From positions 62,625,006 through 62,689,005 of the forward strand of contig NC_079216.1 of the NCBI RefSeq assembly GCF_029633865.1: a stretch of 64,000 nt of DNA, given 5' to 3'. The notes under the pieces were generated by a model. That model had not been told where the DNA came from and made no database searches. It was given only the letters and a program-made list of their open reading frames with translations. How positions within the stretch are numbered: the first letter of the stretch is position 1; each line of letters begins with the position of its first letter. Shown piece after piece: positions 1 to 12,536 of this stretch. The position numbers and the translations under genes are program-made. Source of the stretch: Lampris incognitus. Lineage: Eukaryota > Chordata > Actinopteri > Lampriformes > Lampridae.

Positions 1-146
1 AGACGACCGCGTCCCTCCAGGACGCCACACGATCACGTCGGACTCTTTTTGGAGTCATTTTATCAAAGATTTTGGCCCAAGCAGCTAGACTAAGTCAAAT
101 CAAAGAAGATGTAAAATACAAATACAGGTTGAAAGTGAAGAGTAAG

Positions 147-575
147 GGCGTCCGGGTGGCGTGGTGGTCTGTTCCATTGCCTACCAACACGGGGATCGCC
201 GCTTCGAATCCACATTACCCCCAGCTTGGTCGGGCGTCCCGACGGACACGATTGGCGGTGTCTGCAGGCGGGGAGCCGGGTGTGGGTTTGTGTCCTGGTC
301 GCTGCACTAGCACCTCCTCTGGTCGGTCGAGGCGCCTGTTTGGGGGGAGGGGGGGTGGCGTGATCCTCCCATGCTCGACGTCCCCCCGGCGAAACTCCTC
401 AGTCAGGTGAAAAGAAGCGGCCGGCGACTCCACTTGTATCGGAGGAGGCACGTGGTAGTCTGCAGCCCTCCCCGGATCGGCAGAAGAGGTGGAGCAGCGA
501 CCGGGACGGCTCAGAAGAGTGGGGTAATTGGCCAAGTACAATTGTGGAGAAAAGGGGGGGAGGGGCAAACAAAAA
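147..575 (+). mobile_element. tRNA-derived SINE-like element, family A, copy 1
   Basis: Opens with a tRNA-like head whose B-box-like motif reads CGCTTCGAATCC near 199-210. A GC-rich body follows and ends in a G/A-rich tail. The same body recurs at 22757, 46597 and 53648, always on the + strand, with shared blocks such as GGGTGTGGGTTTGTGTCCTGG and GTAGTCTGCAGCCCTCCCC variants. Open frames across it are chance frames. The family name is not assigned; the repeat status is certain from the four copies, the SINE class is inferred. Confidence 0.75.
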
Positions 576-578
576 CAA

Positions 579-1392
579 ATGGAGAGTAAAGCAGGCCACG
601 TAGTGGTATCGCTTGCAGTGGGTTAGTATAGTGATATTCATCCAAATCGATCATTATCTTAAATTCAAGCCCCACACCCTCTCTCCAAATCCTGGATTTG
701 ACTCGTTCCGTTTACTGCGTCCTCCGTCTCCTGTTGTTTATTCACGTGTTTAGTATAAAAGTTCCACTTCACCGAGGCTAGCCACGGACGGATAAACAGT
801 GTTCTGCTGGAAACAAACAAAACATCACGTGCTCTCATTTGCCGTAATGTCCGTGTTCCCAGAAATAAGCCATTACTTCCTGCCATGTCCATTGCAATTT
901 GTACGGCCTTTGAAAGGGATGCTTTCACGGGGGATAAATGACGAGAATACATTTGCCTCAATTACTTGGAAGTCAGTTCAGATAGAGAGAGGCTTGAAAT
1001 GACATAACTACTAGAATAAGTCAGGGAGACTATGGAAAGGATGCTCTTCATTATTTGCCCTGGCTCACTACTACAAGTAATTGCCAAAGATGCTTGGGAT
1101 TGGTCATGTGTAATTTCCCCCGCCGTACTGTGTCGTCGTTTCCTCCAATTAATACATTCTGCACTTTTCCCAATCAGAAACTCAAGGTAAATGGTAAAAT
1201 CCACGTTATGTTCAAAGCACGGACAGCCAGTGATGGGGCCGTGCACACGAAATCCGGGTACAAATAACATGAAGACATTAAGGACACAAAAAGTCACAAA
1301 CATGGAGACATACTGCCGTGGCTCGAACACACTGAATATGCCGAGGAGATTCTGAACCATCACAAACTATTAAAAAAAGAAGAGTTCCAGCG
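579..1392. other. Unassigned intergenic or intronic DNA
   Basis: No exon, repeat or RNA gene recognised. The open frames here have no familiar domains and look like chance frames in balanced-composition DNA. Confidence 0.5.
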
Positions 1393-2245
1393 ATGTTGCA
1401 CTGGAGTCGACCTCTGTCCTCGACGAGCTCAACTCATTACATGCTTGGTTTGAGACCAACAGTACCAAACCTGAGAATGCCTTTGGCTCGGGATGACGGC
1501 CCGCCCATCATATCCAGAGCTGATGTCAGTAAGAATTTAAAAACAACGAACTCACATAAGGCAGCTTGGCCTGATGGGACCTCTGGCTGTGTTCACAAAG
1601 CCTGTGCTGACCAGCTGGCAGACGTCTTCATGGACAGCTTAAACCTTTCCTTGTTCCCGTTTGTCATCCACTTCTGTTTTGAGATGACTACCATCATTTC
1701 CGGCCTTAAGTACCATCCTGTTGTGCTCATCCCAGTCATCATGGAGTGTTTGGAGTGGCTGGTCAAAACCCAAACTGACCTCTCCCTCTCAGACACTCTG
1801 GACCCACTGCAATTTCCCCACCACGCTAACAGGTCATCAGACGACGTCCGTCACCGATGTTCTCCAAGCTGCACTCTGTCATCTGCAGAAGAAAAACACA
1901 TTGGGCAAGAAGAAGCTGACTATGGCTCCGCATTCGACGCCGCGGTGTCCTCTAAGCTCATTATCAAGCTCGGGGAACCGAGATTGAAAACCTGCCTCTG
2001 TAATTGGACGCTGGACTTCCTGACAGGCAGACCTCCGACGGTGAGGGTGAGCACCAGCACCTCCTCCACATGAACCCTTAACATGGGCTCAATGTATTCA
2101 GTCCCCCCTGCACTTCCTGTTTACTGCACAGCCATCCACAACTCTAATACTACTATTACATTTATTATTGCATTATAGCCCCCAGTATTGATCTCTCTCT
2201 CAAGATAAACAAGACTGAGGAGATGATCATGTTTTGCAGGACGCG
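1393..2245 (+). pseudogene. Decayed non-LTR retrotransposon reverse transcriptase (L2/CR1-like)
   Basis: The open frame at 1393-2073 keeps the order of a fish L2-type reverse transcriptase: a KAAWPDG block (family KAAGPDG), VHKACADQLADVF, a PVIMECLEWLVK block, DTLDPLQF, SAFD, and LCNWTLDFLTGRPP. Downstream, in another frame near 2200-2235, an INKTEEMIMFCR-like piece matches the later NKTKE block. The catalytic FADD region is lost and the frame shifts at least once, so this is a dead fragment. Clade call is by family knowledge, not by search. Confidence 0.75.
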
Positions 2246-2799
2246 GCTGGGAGAGGGAGAGGTACATCCTGCAGATTACCAATAATTGCATATCTTCTTT
2301 TAACTATAGCTTCTGTTATTTATTTATTTATTTTAATTGTTACTAAGATATCCACAACAGCTTACCCCATTCATGGCCTGCATTTTACTTTGCATTTATT
2401 GCTTCCTCTTTTGGAACCATTTGGTGTCAAGACTTTGTTTTATGTTACTTTATTTTATTTTATTTTTTGTTAATTTTTTTTTTTACTGCGCTCATAAACA
2501 GAACAGCAACCACCGCGTCTGCGCTGTACTGTTACTGCGCATTGAAACGAAGCTACAGGGAAAAGACTTTTAATGCGGTCTAGGACCTTTTCATATATTC
2601 CTCTGTGCATTCCAAGAGTGACTTGTGTTTCTCCCACTGCCCGTGAAATAACACGGGAATATCTGGTCCCGGCGGGTTAATGTACACAGACAATCTGGCC
2701 ACTACAGCGGCTCATCTTCCCTTTTTAGTCCCACGCCCCTTTGCGCAATCAAGACGGTGAGATATCCATGGCCGGCGTAGGTTTATAATTTATATCCCC
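2246..2799. other. Low-complexity T/A-rich stretch and unassigned DNA
   Basis: 2310-2480 is T/A-rich (TTTATTTATTTA and TTTTATTTTATTTT runs) and may be the tail of the upstream LINE remnant. From 2565 to 2799 nothing is recognised. Confidence 0.4.
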
Positions 2800-3303
2800 T
2801 TATAACTTACAACTCCCTGTGACGTATACAGCCTCGTGATTATTAATGTTTTACCTTATAACTTACAACTCCCTGTGACGTATACAGCCTCGTGTTTATT
2901 AATGTTTCACCTTATAACTTACAACTCCCTGTGACGTATACAGCCTCGTGTTTATTAATGTTTTACCTCACAACCTACAACTCCCTGTGACGTATACAGC
3001 CTCGTGTTTATTAATGTTTTACCTTATAACCTACAACTCCCTGTGACGTATACAGCCTCGTGATTATTAATGTTTTACCTTACAACCTACAACTCCCTGT
3101 GACGTATACAGCCTCGTGATTATTAATGTTTTACCTTACAACCTACAACTCCCTGTGACGTATACAGCCTCGTGATTATTAATGTTTTACCTTATAACTT
3201 ACAACTCCCTGTGACGTATACAGCCTCGTGATTATTAATGTTTTACCTTATAACTTACAACTCCCTGTGACGTATACAGCCTCGTGATTATTAATGTTTT
3301 ACC
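2800..3303. repeat. 56-bp tandem repeat (about 9 copies)
   Basis: Nine head-to-tail copies of a 56-bp unit beginning TTATAACTTACAACTCCCTG and containing TGACGTATACAGCCTCGTG, followed by ATTATTAATGTTTTACC. Copies differ at a few positions (TTATAACTT versus TTACAACCT; GATTATT versus GTTTATT). Each unit contains TGACGTAT, close to a half CRE/ATF site. There are no unique spacers, so it is a satellite-type array and not a CRISPR. Confidence 0.95.
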
Positions 3304-5194
3304 TCACATGCAGTAGCTTTCCCGGGTAGGTCGGCTGAGGAAGCGTCGCTTTCGTTTTGAACGAATTTCCCATCAGAAGAGCCGTGCAGCCAAATTACCC
3401 TGCATGTGTAGGTCCCTGACATGCAGAAGGCAATGCCCTTTATTTCTTCTTTCATTTAAAAGCATTTGCCCTCCCCGATGCCCCAGCATTTTTTTTCTTC
3501 ATCCCAGCCAGTTGTGATGATGTGCATTGTTTTCATGACCTAAAAGTCTACGGCCTCGGGATATTTCTATGTTATGGGTACAATTGATTGTGCTTGGTAG
3601 GGTTTTTCAGTGGGAGGTTAACGTTTTTCAATTAAGTCAAATCAAACAACTCCGTGTGCAGGCACGGCGCTTCCGTTGCCATGAAGGAAGTATACAAAGC
3701 AGGGAACTGTAGTAAAAACTGAAAGCCGCTGACAACAGCGCCGCCCATTCAAACATCTTGGACTTTTGCATTGTTGCACCCAAGTACGAAATTTTGAATT
3801 ACAGCCGCAGGGCATCTTTGGCTCACAGATGGATTATGGGTAACAAGAACTGTCTGCTTCATCGCTACCATCACCTAAATATAGGCTTCACTCCTTAGAT
3901 TATAACCGGCTTTTGAATATTTCAGCAATTTTACAGTTCAGTACAGTGGCAATAACTCAGGACATGAGCTCAAAAATAACAAAGATCATGATTTCATTTT
4001 GGCTGATCAATGTTACACATTATTAATTTAAGTATTGCAGAGACTTAAGTGGAAAGCAGATTTCATTGATGTTAACATTAAGGGACAGTTATTAAAATCC
4101 ACAACTTTTCTTCCTTAATAAATAATTTTAGCCATCCGGGTCACAGAGTCAGGTTACATAATACTAACTGGTTGGAGACACCCTCCAGTCTCTGTATACC
4201 GCTGTTGAAATGTTTTGGTCAGGTCACACCAGCTGGTGCAGCAGCAAACCACCCCAGCAGGAAAAAAAGACTGTAAAGTGATGCCGATGTGACCGTGTTT
4301 CCGTCGGACAGATAATCAATATTTCTGTAGAACAATGTTACAGTATATTTTGATGAGACTGCTTTGGTCTGAGGGTGCCATTGTTACATGGGCGTGGACT
4401 ATTTACTGGTGGACTGATGACACATGGGTGACAATGGCTGCTACACCTTGGTTGTAGTCAGAGTAAACCAGTTGCAACAGGTCTATTCCCTGCCTTCTAC
4501 AATGAACTGTATTGGAACATTTTTCTGCAGCAGTATTGATCATTTGTCCAGCGTAATTGATAAAATGGTGAGAAAAGTCACAGATTGCAGCTTTAAACAT
4601 TTCTTACCATAAAATGTTCTAATGAAATAATGCAGATGCCTTTGTGCACCATGCAAAAAAAGGATGAGGAAACTAATGTACTCCTAGTTTCTTTCACAAC
4701 GTCATTCACGTCACTATGACCATGTAACTGACATGTATATTTGGCATACTATCTACAGCTGGTAATCATGGTTTTATTAATCTCATTTATAGGCTATAAA
4801 AATACGATTGGTAGGAACAAATCAAGCAATTGCAAATGAATTTTAGGACCTAAATGGCCTTAAAAACTGATAATTTAGATACTATAACATGTTGAATTTA
4901 AATGGTGGTCAAAGAGAAAAGTGCCTTTTTGGGACCATCATTATTGACTAGTGGTGGCCGTTTTCATTTTGGTGCTCGAGCATAATCATAATCCCGTGGA
5001 AAAACATAGCACATGTAACATATAATTTCATGCTTTTACGACAAATTTTGAGGTCCCATTAAGTCTTCTTGCTTAAAAGTGCTTCTACAGCAGCGAAGCA
5101 ATCTCAACAGTTCAAAGTACGGTTTGTCTTGTATGCTTGTGCACCGGCTATACCTGCTACGGCTGTCAACAGCAGAACATTGTTTGTGTTGCAG
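3304..5194. other. Probable sema4b intron sequence
   Basis: Lies directly upstream of the first recognisable sema4b exon. I looked for the preceding Sema-domain exons and found none, so this is most likely the 3' part of a long intron. No repeat family recognised. Confidence 0.45.
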
Positions 5195-8100
5195 GGTGAC
5201 AAAGGAGGGGAGAGAGTTCTGCAGAAAAAATGGACCACCTTCCTCAAAGCCCAGCTCTTGTGCTCTTTGCCGGATGATGGCTTCCCCTTCAACATTATCC
5301 AGGACATGTTTGTGCTGACCCCTAGTGCAGAGCGCTGGAAGGACACGTTATTCTATGGCGTTTTCACGTCTCAGTGGTGAGTAGTAACTTTGACAATCAC
5401 ACACATTGCCAAGTAAATATCCTAACCACTCAATAGTTTTGTTTTTTTCAAGATTCAAGAGTTTTATTTTTCACATACACACAAGTACAAGTCCCGAGTG
5501 CAGTGAAATGGAAAAAAAGGTAGAGCCTCGAAATGAAATGTGCAAACAACAAAGTCATTCATGAGCTGCCTGTGAAGCTTCTTAATCTGAATTTGAAATA
5601 TATCTATGTAGAAATGCCTTTTCGTCAAAAGCCAAGCCTCTACATGGTGCTTACTGTTTCAATGGCTAACACATCCCTTGTGTCAGATCCCAGTCAGTTT
5701 TCTTCCCCTGCACACTGTCTGATTAGGACTCTGTTTATACAGTTGCATAGCCTAACAATTCTGGGTTCCGTTGGGTCCAAGTTTGTGGTTCTTGCTCTAT
5801 TGAAGTCTATCGCTCTTAAAATATCAAATAGTTGCATACACACTATTCAATTTCTGCTTCAATATACTGAGTGGAAGTCAGTTCTGTGTGAAAACACTTC
5901 AACCACATTCAACACCATTTCTTGTTTATTTTTTCTGCATGGAATTGAAAATATGACAGAAATTTACTTAGAAATGTGGGGGGGGGGGAAGTATAGATAA
6001 TATCAAAATGAATACTCACCTGCTCATTCCTGATCAAGATTTCACTGTAAAAATGTTCTTTGTACAAAAAATGTTAAATCCGACACTAGATTTTGTTTAG
6101 AAAGTGTTATCCAGTCAGTTAGACTGCACTGAGGCCAGGAAAAAAAAGTGTGAGGAAAAAAATGGTTAAAGAAATTGAGTCTTTCCTTTGGATATTTTTT
6201 AATAACACTTACTTTCACAACATAATTGAAAACCAACTTTTCCCTTTAGGAGATACATACATTTTCTTTTGTCAAAAAGGGATTTTTTTCCCCCCAGTTC
6301 TTTTGAGTTGGGGCTGTGAGCTGAGACCCAAGGAAATTTAGAATGTTTTTCTTTTGGAATTTTGGAAATCAGAACACTTTCCTGTTGGAACTTTAGAATT
6401 TGGAATGCTTTGCTGTTTGAACTTTTGAATTAAGAACACTTTCCTGTTGGAATTTTAAACTTTAGAATGCTTTCCTGTTGGAACTTTAGAATTTTGAATA
6501 CTTTCCTGTTGGACTTGTAGAATGCCACCGCAAGGCATAGGCAAATGGAATGGTTGGACATAGCTTTGTTGAGGGAACTTCTTATGTATTCCAAGGTACA
6601 AGGGTGCTTCGGGGAGCTCTGCCGTCTGCTCCTTCACAATGGACCAAGTGGAAAAGGCGTTCAACGGGCGTTACCGAGAGGTTAACCGGGAGACCCAGCA
6701 GTGGTACACATACAACCACCCAATTCCCGAGCCACGGCCTGGAGCGGTGAGTACGGAGAAACACTACCCTCTGCTGGACATTCAGCACAGTCACATTCAT
6801 GCCAATTATGGGTAGCACACAAAGTCAATCAAGTTCAGTGGCTCTGATATCAGGAATCAGGAACAATTTGTCATTTCATACATGTACTTGTGTACCCAAA
6901 GAAACAAAATTGTGTTTCTTCCAGCCCACAGCAGTGCAACACAAAAGACAATGCTCCTGCTTGTTTGTCCGTCTAGCGTTGGACAGATGTCTGTCCTGCT
7001 GGCCATCACTGTCCTCCCCTCGTCCCTGAAGTCTTGATTTTGATCAAAGCACTGTTGCTTTCTGCTTTCATTTCCTGTCAGGTTTATCAGTGGCAGAGAG
7101 CCAACACATACAGCCTGTTGATGAGGCACGATGGGGAGGGAAGTGATACTGTTGCAGCTGGTATTGTCATGTGGGAGGGAGTGTGTTGAAATAAAAAAAA
7201 CTCCTTGTGTCACCTCTGCAGTGCATCACGAATGCTGCAAGAGAGCAGGGCATCGCCTCCTCGCTGCACATGCCTGACAAGGTGCTGAACTTTGTGAAGG
7301 ACCATTTCCTGATGGACAGCGTCATCCGCAGCCAGCCCCTCCTGCTCAAGCGTAACGTGCGCTATACACAGATTGCTGTGCACTGGGTCCAGGCCATCCA
7401 AAAGGCTTATAATGTGCTCTTCATTGGCACAGGTACTGGACTCACTGTTCCTTCACTGTTTCAACACAGCAGTCCATTCTTGGAACACAGTTTGATCCAG
7501 TTCTCTCAGTTCTCAAATTCTAAAAGGTTTCATTCTAATTCAAGGTCATTGTCTTGTCTGTTCCAGATGACGGGAGACTTCACAAAGCAATTAATGTCAA
7601 GAACAAAATGCACATCATTGAGGAGATGGTACTTTTCCCTGATTCTCAACCAGTGCAACACATTGAGCTGGACTCTGAAAAGGTAGAGTGCAATTTATTT
7701 CTGAAGGCTTCTTCTTAGATGCAAGTAATACGCTTGCTAAATGCTTTTTATCAGCAGTTGTCAGGGATTCAATGAGGCATGGAGAGTCGCAGACTTAAGG
7801 GGACCTCATGCTCATTGAGATAATTACATGCGACTTTCTCTCAGGGGAAATGGCAAACAGCTGGGCTTTAAACACCACGTGACACATCCTAAATCCTGTC
7901 GTCTCTAATTCTGTTCTACTACACCGTGTAGCTTTGTTGATCCAAGGGAAGGAAATTGATGCTAAATTCATACAAAGAAAAGCTGTGGGTATTGTGTAGA
8001 GATCTGGGCAAGATAGCTCAGAGATGAAATGAAAATAGTCCCTCAATGACTGTATCTAGTTCACCATACCGTCCCAACACTCTATTATCCCACCTCTCCT

Positions 8101-9439
8101 GCACAGGGCCAGCTTTATGTTTCCTCTTTCTCTGGACTGGTGGAGGTCCCAGTAGCTAACTGCACTAATTATCAGAGCTGCGGGGAGTGTGTCCTGTCCA
8201 GGGATCCGTACTGTGCATGGACCGGGAGGCAGTGTATGGATGTCAGACAAGCTTCCCCTGGCAGGTGATGATCACTCTGTGCAAAAAATATGTAAACTGT
8301 ATCATATCTAGAATATCTAGGTACTCTATGTGGCCACAGATGAAAGTCAGTTTTCTGATCAAATATTTTTGTTTCAGTTTCTGGCAGCAGGATGTAGATG
8401 ATGCGGACACATCGGTTATTTGCAACAAGACCATTTTCAGCGCACGGTTTGCTAAACTTCCAATGACACGTAAGTTGGATCAGATCCTATTCCCTAAATG
8501 GTCTCAGATTTCCAATTCAACACTGGCACTGTCTCAACATTATTGCCTGAATCCTGCTCCTTTTTAAATCAATGTGTGGCACAGTACAGCTTATTTGCTA
8601 CAGCATGCAATTAAAAGACTTCTTCGTGAAATTGAATTCTTACTGTGCCTCACTGTGCCTCAACAGGAAAGACTTCGTGCCAGGTGATCATAATACCAGC
8701 CAACACATTTAAAGTGCTGCCTTGTAAGCTGCGCTCTAACTTGGCAGAGAGGAGGTGGGAGTACAGCGAGACTGCAGGTCACTTCCATTACCCCAGCCCC
8801 GAGGGGGGCCTGGTGGTGGTAGCCCAGGCCAACAGGCAAGAAACCTACGAGTGCTGGTCAGTGGAGGAGGGCTTCAGACAACTACTGGCTAACTACTGCG
8901 TAAGGGGTGAGGCCAAGCAGGAGAGCACCACCCTGATGGGCCGGTCCCGTACCCCGCAGGTCCCCCAGGAGGAGATCATTATCCTGCCGGGGGAGGCCCG
9001 CTCACCACCTATCAATGCCAAGACCTACTGGAATGAGCTCATCGTGGTGTGTGCTCTCCTGGCCTTTTCCCTGGTGGTCTTCTCCCTGTTTGTGGTGTAT
9101 AGAAACCGTGACCACATGAAGTCCATGCTCAAGGAGGGAGAATGCCCCAACATGCAACAGAAGAAACCCAGAATAGTAGGAAAGCCAGCGGAGAACTTGC
9201 CGCTAAATGGCAACACAGTCCCAGTGTCTGTCTCTGATCATAAGGGTTATCAGACCCTAAATGACAACTATATCTGTAGCACTCCACCACACGAGTGCTC
9301 TTCACCAGACAACAGCAAGAGCTTTTCAGAGTCAGAGAAGAGGCCTCTGAACTTGAAGGAGAGCCATGTACAGATTTCTCCCACATGCCCACGGCCTCGG
9401 GTGAGACTGGGTTCTGAGATAAAAGACTCCATTGTGTGA
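5195..9439 (+). CDS. sema4b: Semaphorin-4B, 3' seven exons (partial gene)
   Basis: Single-pass membrane semaphorin, a guidance ligand acting at the cell surface through plexins. Exons: 5195-5376, 6596-6746, 7222-7432, 7567-7682, 8107-8264, 8378-8469, 8667-9439. All junctions are AG/GT, phases chain correctly, and the sum is 1683 nt (560 aa plus TGA). In order they encode the second half of the Sema domain (LQKKWTTFLKAQLLC, then VNRETQQWYTYNHP, CITNAAREQ, VLNFVKDHFLMD), a cysteine-rich PSI domain (SCGECVLSRDPYCAW, 8107-8264), an Ig-like domain (Cys pair in SCQVIIIP...YECWSVEEGF), a transmembrane helix near 9035-9100, and a cytoplasmic tail. The tail ends in RVRLGSEIKDSIV, whose last residues S-I-V form a class I PDZ ligand; human SEMA4B ends almost identically (DSVV). 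That tail and the WY at exon 2 separate it from other class 4 members. Signal peptide and N-terminal Sema exons are missing from view. Confidence 0.92.
5450..5535 (-). mobile_element. 3' end fragment of an L2-like LINE in a sema4b intron
   Basis: TCAAGATTCAAGAGTTTTAT followed by a cytosine-rich CACATACACACAAGTACAAG block resembles the terminal region of fish L2-type LINEs read on the minus strand. A similar GTTCAAGATTCAAGATTC start occurs at 59430. Short, so the family call is tentative. Confidence 0.4.
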
Positions 9440-12305
9440 GGCCAGCTCAGATAAACTTTATGTCATGTTGAGTGACTGACTGTAAACCGAGAGGAAAGAG
9501 TGCACTTGCTGAAAAAGACAAAACCCTAGAAGAGGGAACACTGAAAAATGTTGAACTCTACTCTGAGCGACATTTCATCACACAGATTTTGCACTTTGTC
9601 TTATATGATTTGTCCCTTTGGTCCATGTATATTTCTGTCATTATTTTTGCCACTCCCCCTTTTCTCATGTGCACTCAAAGCACAACCAAGGAGAAGATCC
9701 AGTTTGCCTTCAGACTTTTGAAGCTTTCTTATGATGCTCATGGAGGGAATGTAACCAACACAGGGGGGGATGTTGCCCAGTTATACGATGGTCATAGGAT
9801 GACATTTCGTAGCGTTACCTCTCAGTCCGTCCAACTGACCTATCTGTAACGCTTTTAAAGATAAATGTATTTTCTCTATTCCCACTTACTGACTCAATGT
9901 ATCTGTTATCTGACAAGAGCGTACATGACACTGAGGCTATGCATAACACTCACACTCCAGAAATGTCACAAACTGCTACCTGCTAGGTGAAACACAAGGT
10001 CTTTCTTACAGTTATACCCTTGCACAACTGTGTTAGCGTACCCATTGCTTGGACGACATTCATAAATCCAGAATTTAGAGTTGCCCCAGCCAATAAAATG
10101 GCAGGCCATAAGGAGCCACTGACAAAGAGATCGGGACCATTGGTTATGAAACTAAAAACACAAATGAGGGATGCCTTAAAGGAGATGTTTGGGTGCTTTG
10201 CTCAACTAGAAACCCCAACACAATAACTAAAACTAATGCAGACCTACAGAAAGACAACTGCAATAGACTCCGAAGTAAAGGCTGATACAAATGGGCTTTT
10301 TTAGTATTGTCCACATTGTTGTATAGAAATAATGCGTGTAGGCTTGACATTCAACAAAGTTTACGTTGCCAATGTGATAAAGGGGGGGGGAAAAAACCAT
10401 TCCAGGTATTATCACGCTATTCTTCATAAAAAAAGGCAGACTATGCAAAGCTAATAATGTGAAGTGGGGTGAACACCAAGGAAACCTCACCTTGAGACTT
10501 TGGAAGCACAAAGGATCCAGCACTGTACATTACTGAGGATCAGTGGCATTACACACACACATGCTCGCGCACGCATACACATGCATACACACAAGCATCC
10601 TCACTCAAATTATATGTGCAAGTGACTTCAGCTATTGTTGATTTGTTTGGTACAAGAATGTTTTGGATTTCTGAAAGATTGACATAAATAGGATGATCAA
10701 ATATAAAGGTCTATGCATATTGATGGCTTTTTTTTTTTAAATCAGAAAAGTTACTTCATAAGGAAATCTTATGAAGCAAGTTAGGAGGACACTATATATT
10801 AACATTATTGAAATACTGTCAGCCAGTAAATTGTTTGTCCATTTTGGGTAATATGAATATGTGTGATGACTCGCATTTTCCAAAGCCAATTTTGACCACT
10901 TTGAATCCATAACTATTCTCAGAGGGAAATATGAGAACAACTTAGACACACATGACCATGTAACCTGAACTTTATTTATCAGGGCTCATAAATAACACCC
11001 TCCCTAAAAAATAAAAAAAAAAGTACAGGTTGCTTGCGGAAATAGTGTGAAAGTCAACTATCAATGGCTTTCAGTCTAATGTTAACAATTTAACAAGTTT
11101 TATGACGATCCCAATTGGATTTTGATTTCCCATATTTGCAGTCAGAGATTATTCCAAAAGAATTATGACTAGAGGCTCTTTAAACAATGTTTCATAGTGA
11201 TGCTAAAGCTTCTCAATTAATACAATGTTATATGTCTTAAGTTTTTTTTTTAATCATAATATTGAATTGTTGTCAACATACTAACTATTTCATAAAAAAA
11301 AAAAAGAAATTGCTTAACTCAGAATGCATTACTTTTGCACATAATGTTGGAAGGCCTTAGTCAAGCACAGGATCTGGATTTGGTGGGAACTCTGCCTTTG
11401 GGGGGGAAAAAATTAAGATGCCTTCAAGTCAAACGTAATCAAAAGATGTGCCTCATGGGGAAACTACTGTAATATTAGTAGCTCAGACCCAAAATAAGCA
11501 GGCATTAGTGCTGAGGAATCACATGCTTTACTGCAGGTATGACAGGAGGGGTCATTCTTAACAGCAGAGGACACATTTCTATTGTGTTTAGCATTGTGTA
11601 TGCTCTAAACAGTCTTTCACAATGGCTTCAAACTCAGTCAGGGCATAGATTTTCTTTTATGAGAAGCACACAAATATAACCACTGGCTCTATTGTGAAAT
11701 ATAGTTAAACACAGTACTGATATACAATCCTTGTAAATGGCAATGCAAAATGGCTCTGTATAGATATCGGTGTACTCACCCATTCAGGATACTGGCTGAA
11801 GCAGTGTGTTTCTGACAAAAACACTTTATGCTATATTGAAAGACTGTTAAGGAAAAACAAATAAATGGCAGCTTTTAGTGAAGTTGTCATTGACAGAATA
11901 ATAAACTTGCCATAACAGTAATTTAGCAAACTATGTAAAGAAAAATTGTTTGATTAAAATTCTTAACTAGTAAATGGTTCATAAGTTAAATACTCTGAAT
12001 GCCAGTCAATGCTCACAGAAACAGTATTTATTAAACATTTTCCTTTGAAAAACCACTGTAGGCAAGCTCTCTATTTGTGACGGTGCAAGTTGCTCAGACT
12101 CTTCGTCATCATGTGTTGTAAGTAATGACGTTTTTTATGTAGAAATTGTTTTTGTAAATTCAGCTGCCAATGTAGAAATATTGTGAATTGTATTTTTTGT
12201 ATCATACATCACAACCGTTTGTTTTTTCTTTTGTATTTTACTGTATATAAAAAAAAGCACTTTATTTTCATTTTTTTTCCAAATAAAGACGAAATGGGAA
12301 CACGT
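9440..12305 (+). other. sema4b: sema4b 3' untranslated region
   Basis: AT-rich, ORF-poor sequence continuous with the sema4b stop codon and lacking splice-bounded coding. It ends in a T-rich stretch with an AATAAA hexamer at 12282-12287. A CA-rich microsatellite lies at 10550-10600. A 2.9-kb UTR is inferred from the absence of an earlier convincing end; an earlier polyadenylation site cannot be excluded. Confidence 0.55.
12282..12287 (+). promoter_or_regulatory. AATAAA polyadenylation signal, likely sema4b
   Basis: Canonical hexamer on the coding strand of sema4b, in a T-rich setting, followed by GTGTTGTGTGT (12315-12325), a possible GU-rich downstream element. Confidence 0.5.
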
Positions 12306-12424
12306 TCGTTTCGGTGTTGTGTGTATCACCGCCACCACGTGGCTTCTTGTATGAACACAAACTTCGTCCCCTTTGCAGAATTTAGTTGATGTCCAGGTAA
12401 TTTTGTGTTACATGAATAATAAAT

Positions 12425-12532
12425 GGTGGAATGTCACCTCTCTGGCAGGGAAGGAGCCCGAGCTGTTGCGGGAGGTGGAGCGGTACCAACTAGATATAGT
12501 TGGGCTCGCCTCCACACATAGCATGGGCTCTA
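12425..12532 (+). mobile_element. LINE endonuclease N-terminal fragment
   Basis: Encodes WNVTSLAGKEPELLREVE then RYQLDIVGLASTHSMGS, which is the start of an apurinic-type endonuclease domain in fish LINEs (WNVxSL...DIxGLxSTH). It stops being recognisable where the Penelope-like fragment begins, so it is a junction of two dead elements. Confidence 0.6.
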
Positions 12533-12536
12533 GAAC

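Noticed and set aside
2800-3303. CRISPR-like regular repeat spacing, also at 27590-28446 and 29116-29682
   Set aside because: Units abut with no unique spacers, and the host is a vertebrate; these are tandem satellites.
8645-9439. 264-codon ORF starting at 8645 as a stand-alone gene
   Set aside because: It is the last sema4b exon. The first 22 bases are intron, and the acceptor AG is at 8665-8666.
5195-9439. Assignment to sema4c, 4d, 4f or 4g
   Set aside because: The tail RPRVRLGSEI-DS-V and the exon 2 start WY match SEMA4B specifically, as far as family knowledge goes.
9472-9849. 125-codon ORF after sema4b
   Set aside because: Lies in the 3' UTR, has no recognisable domain and unremarkable codon use.
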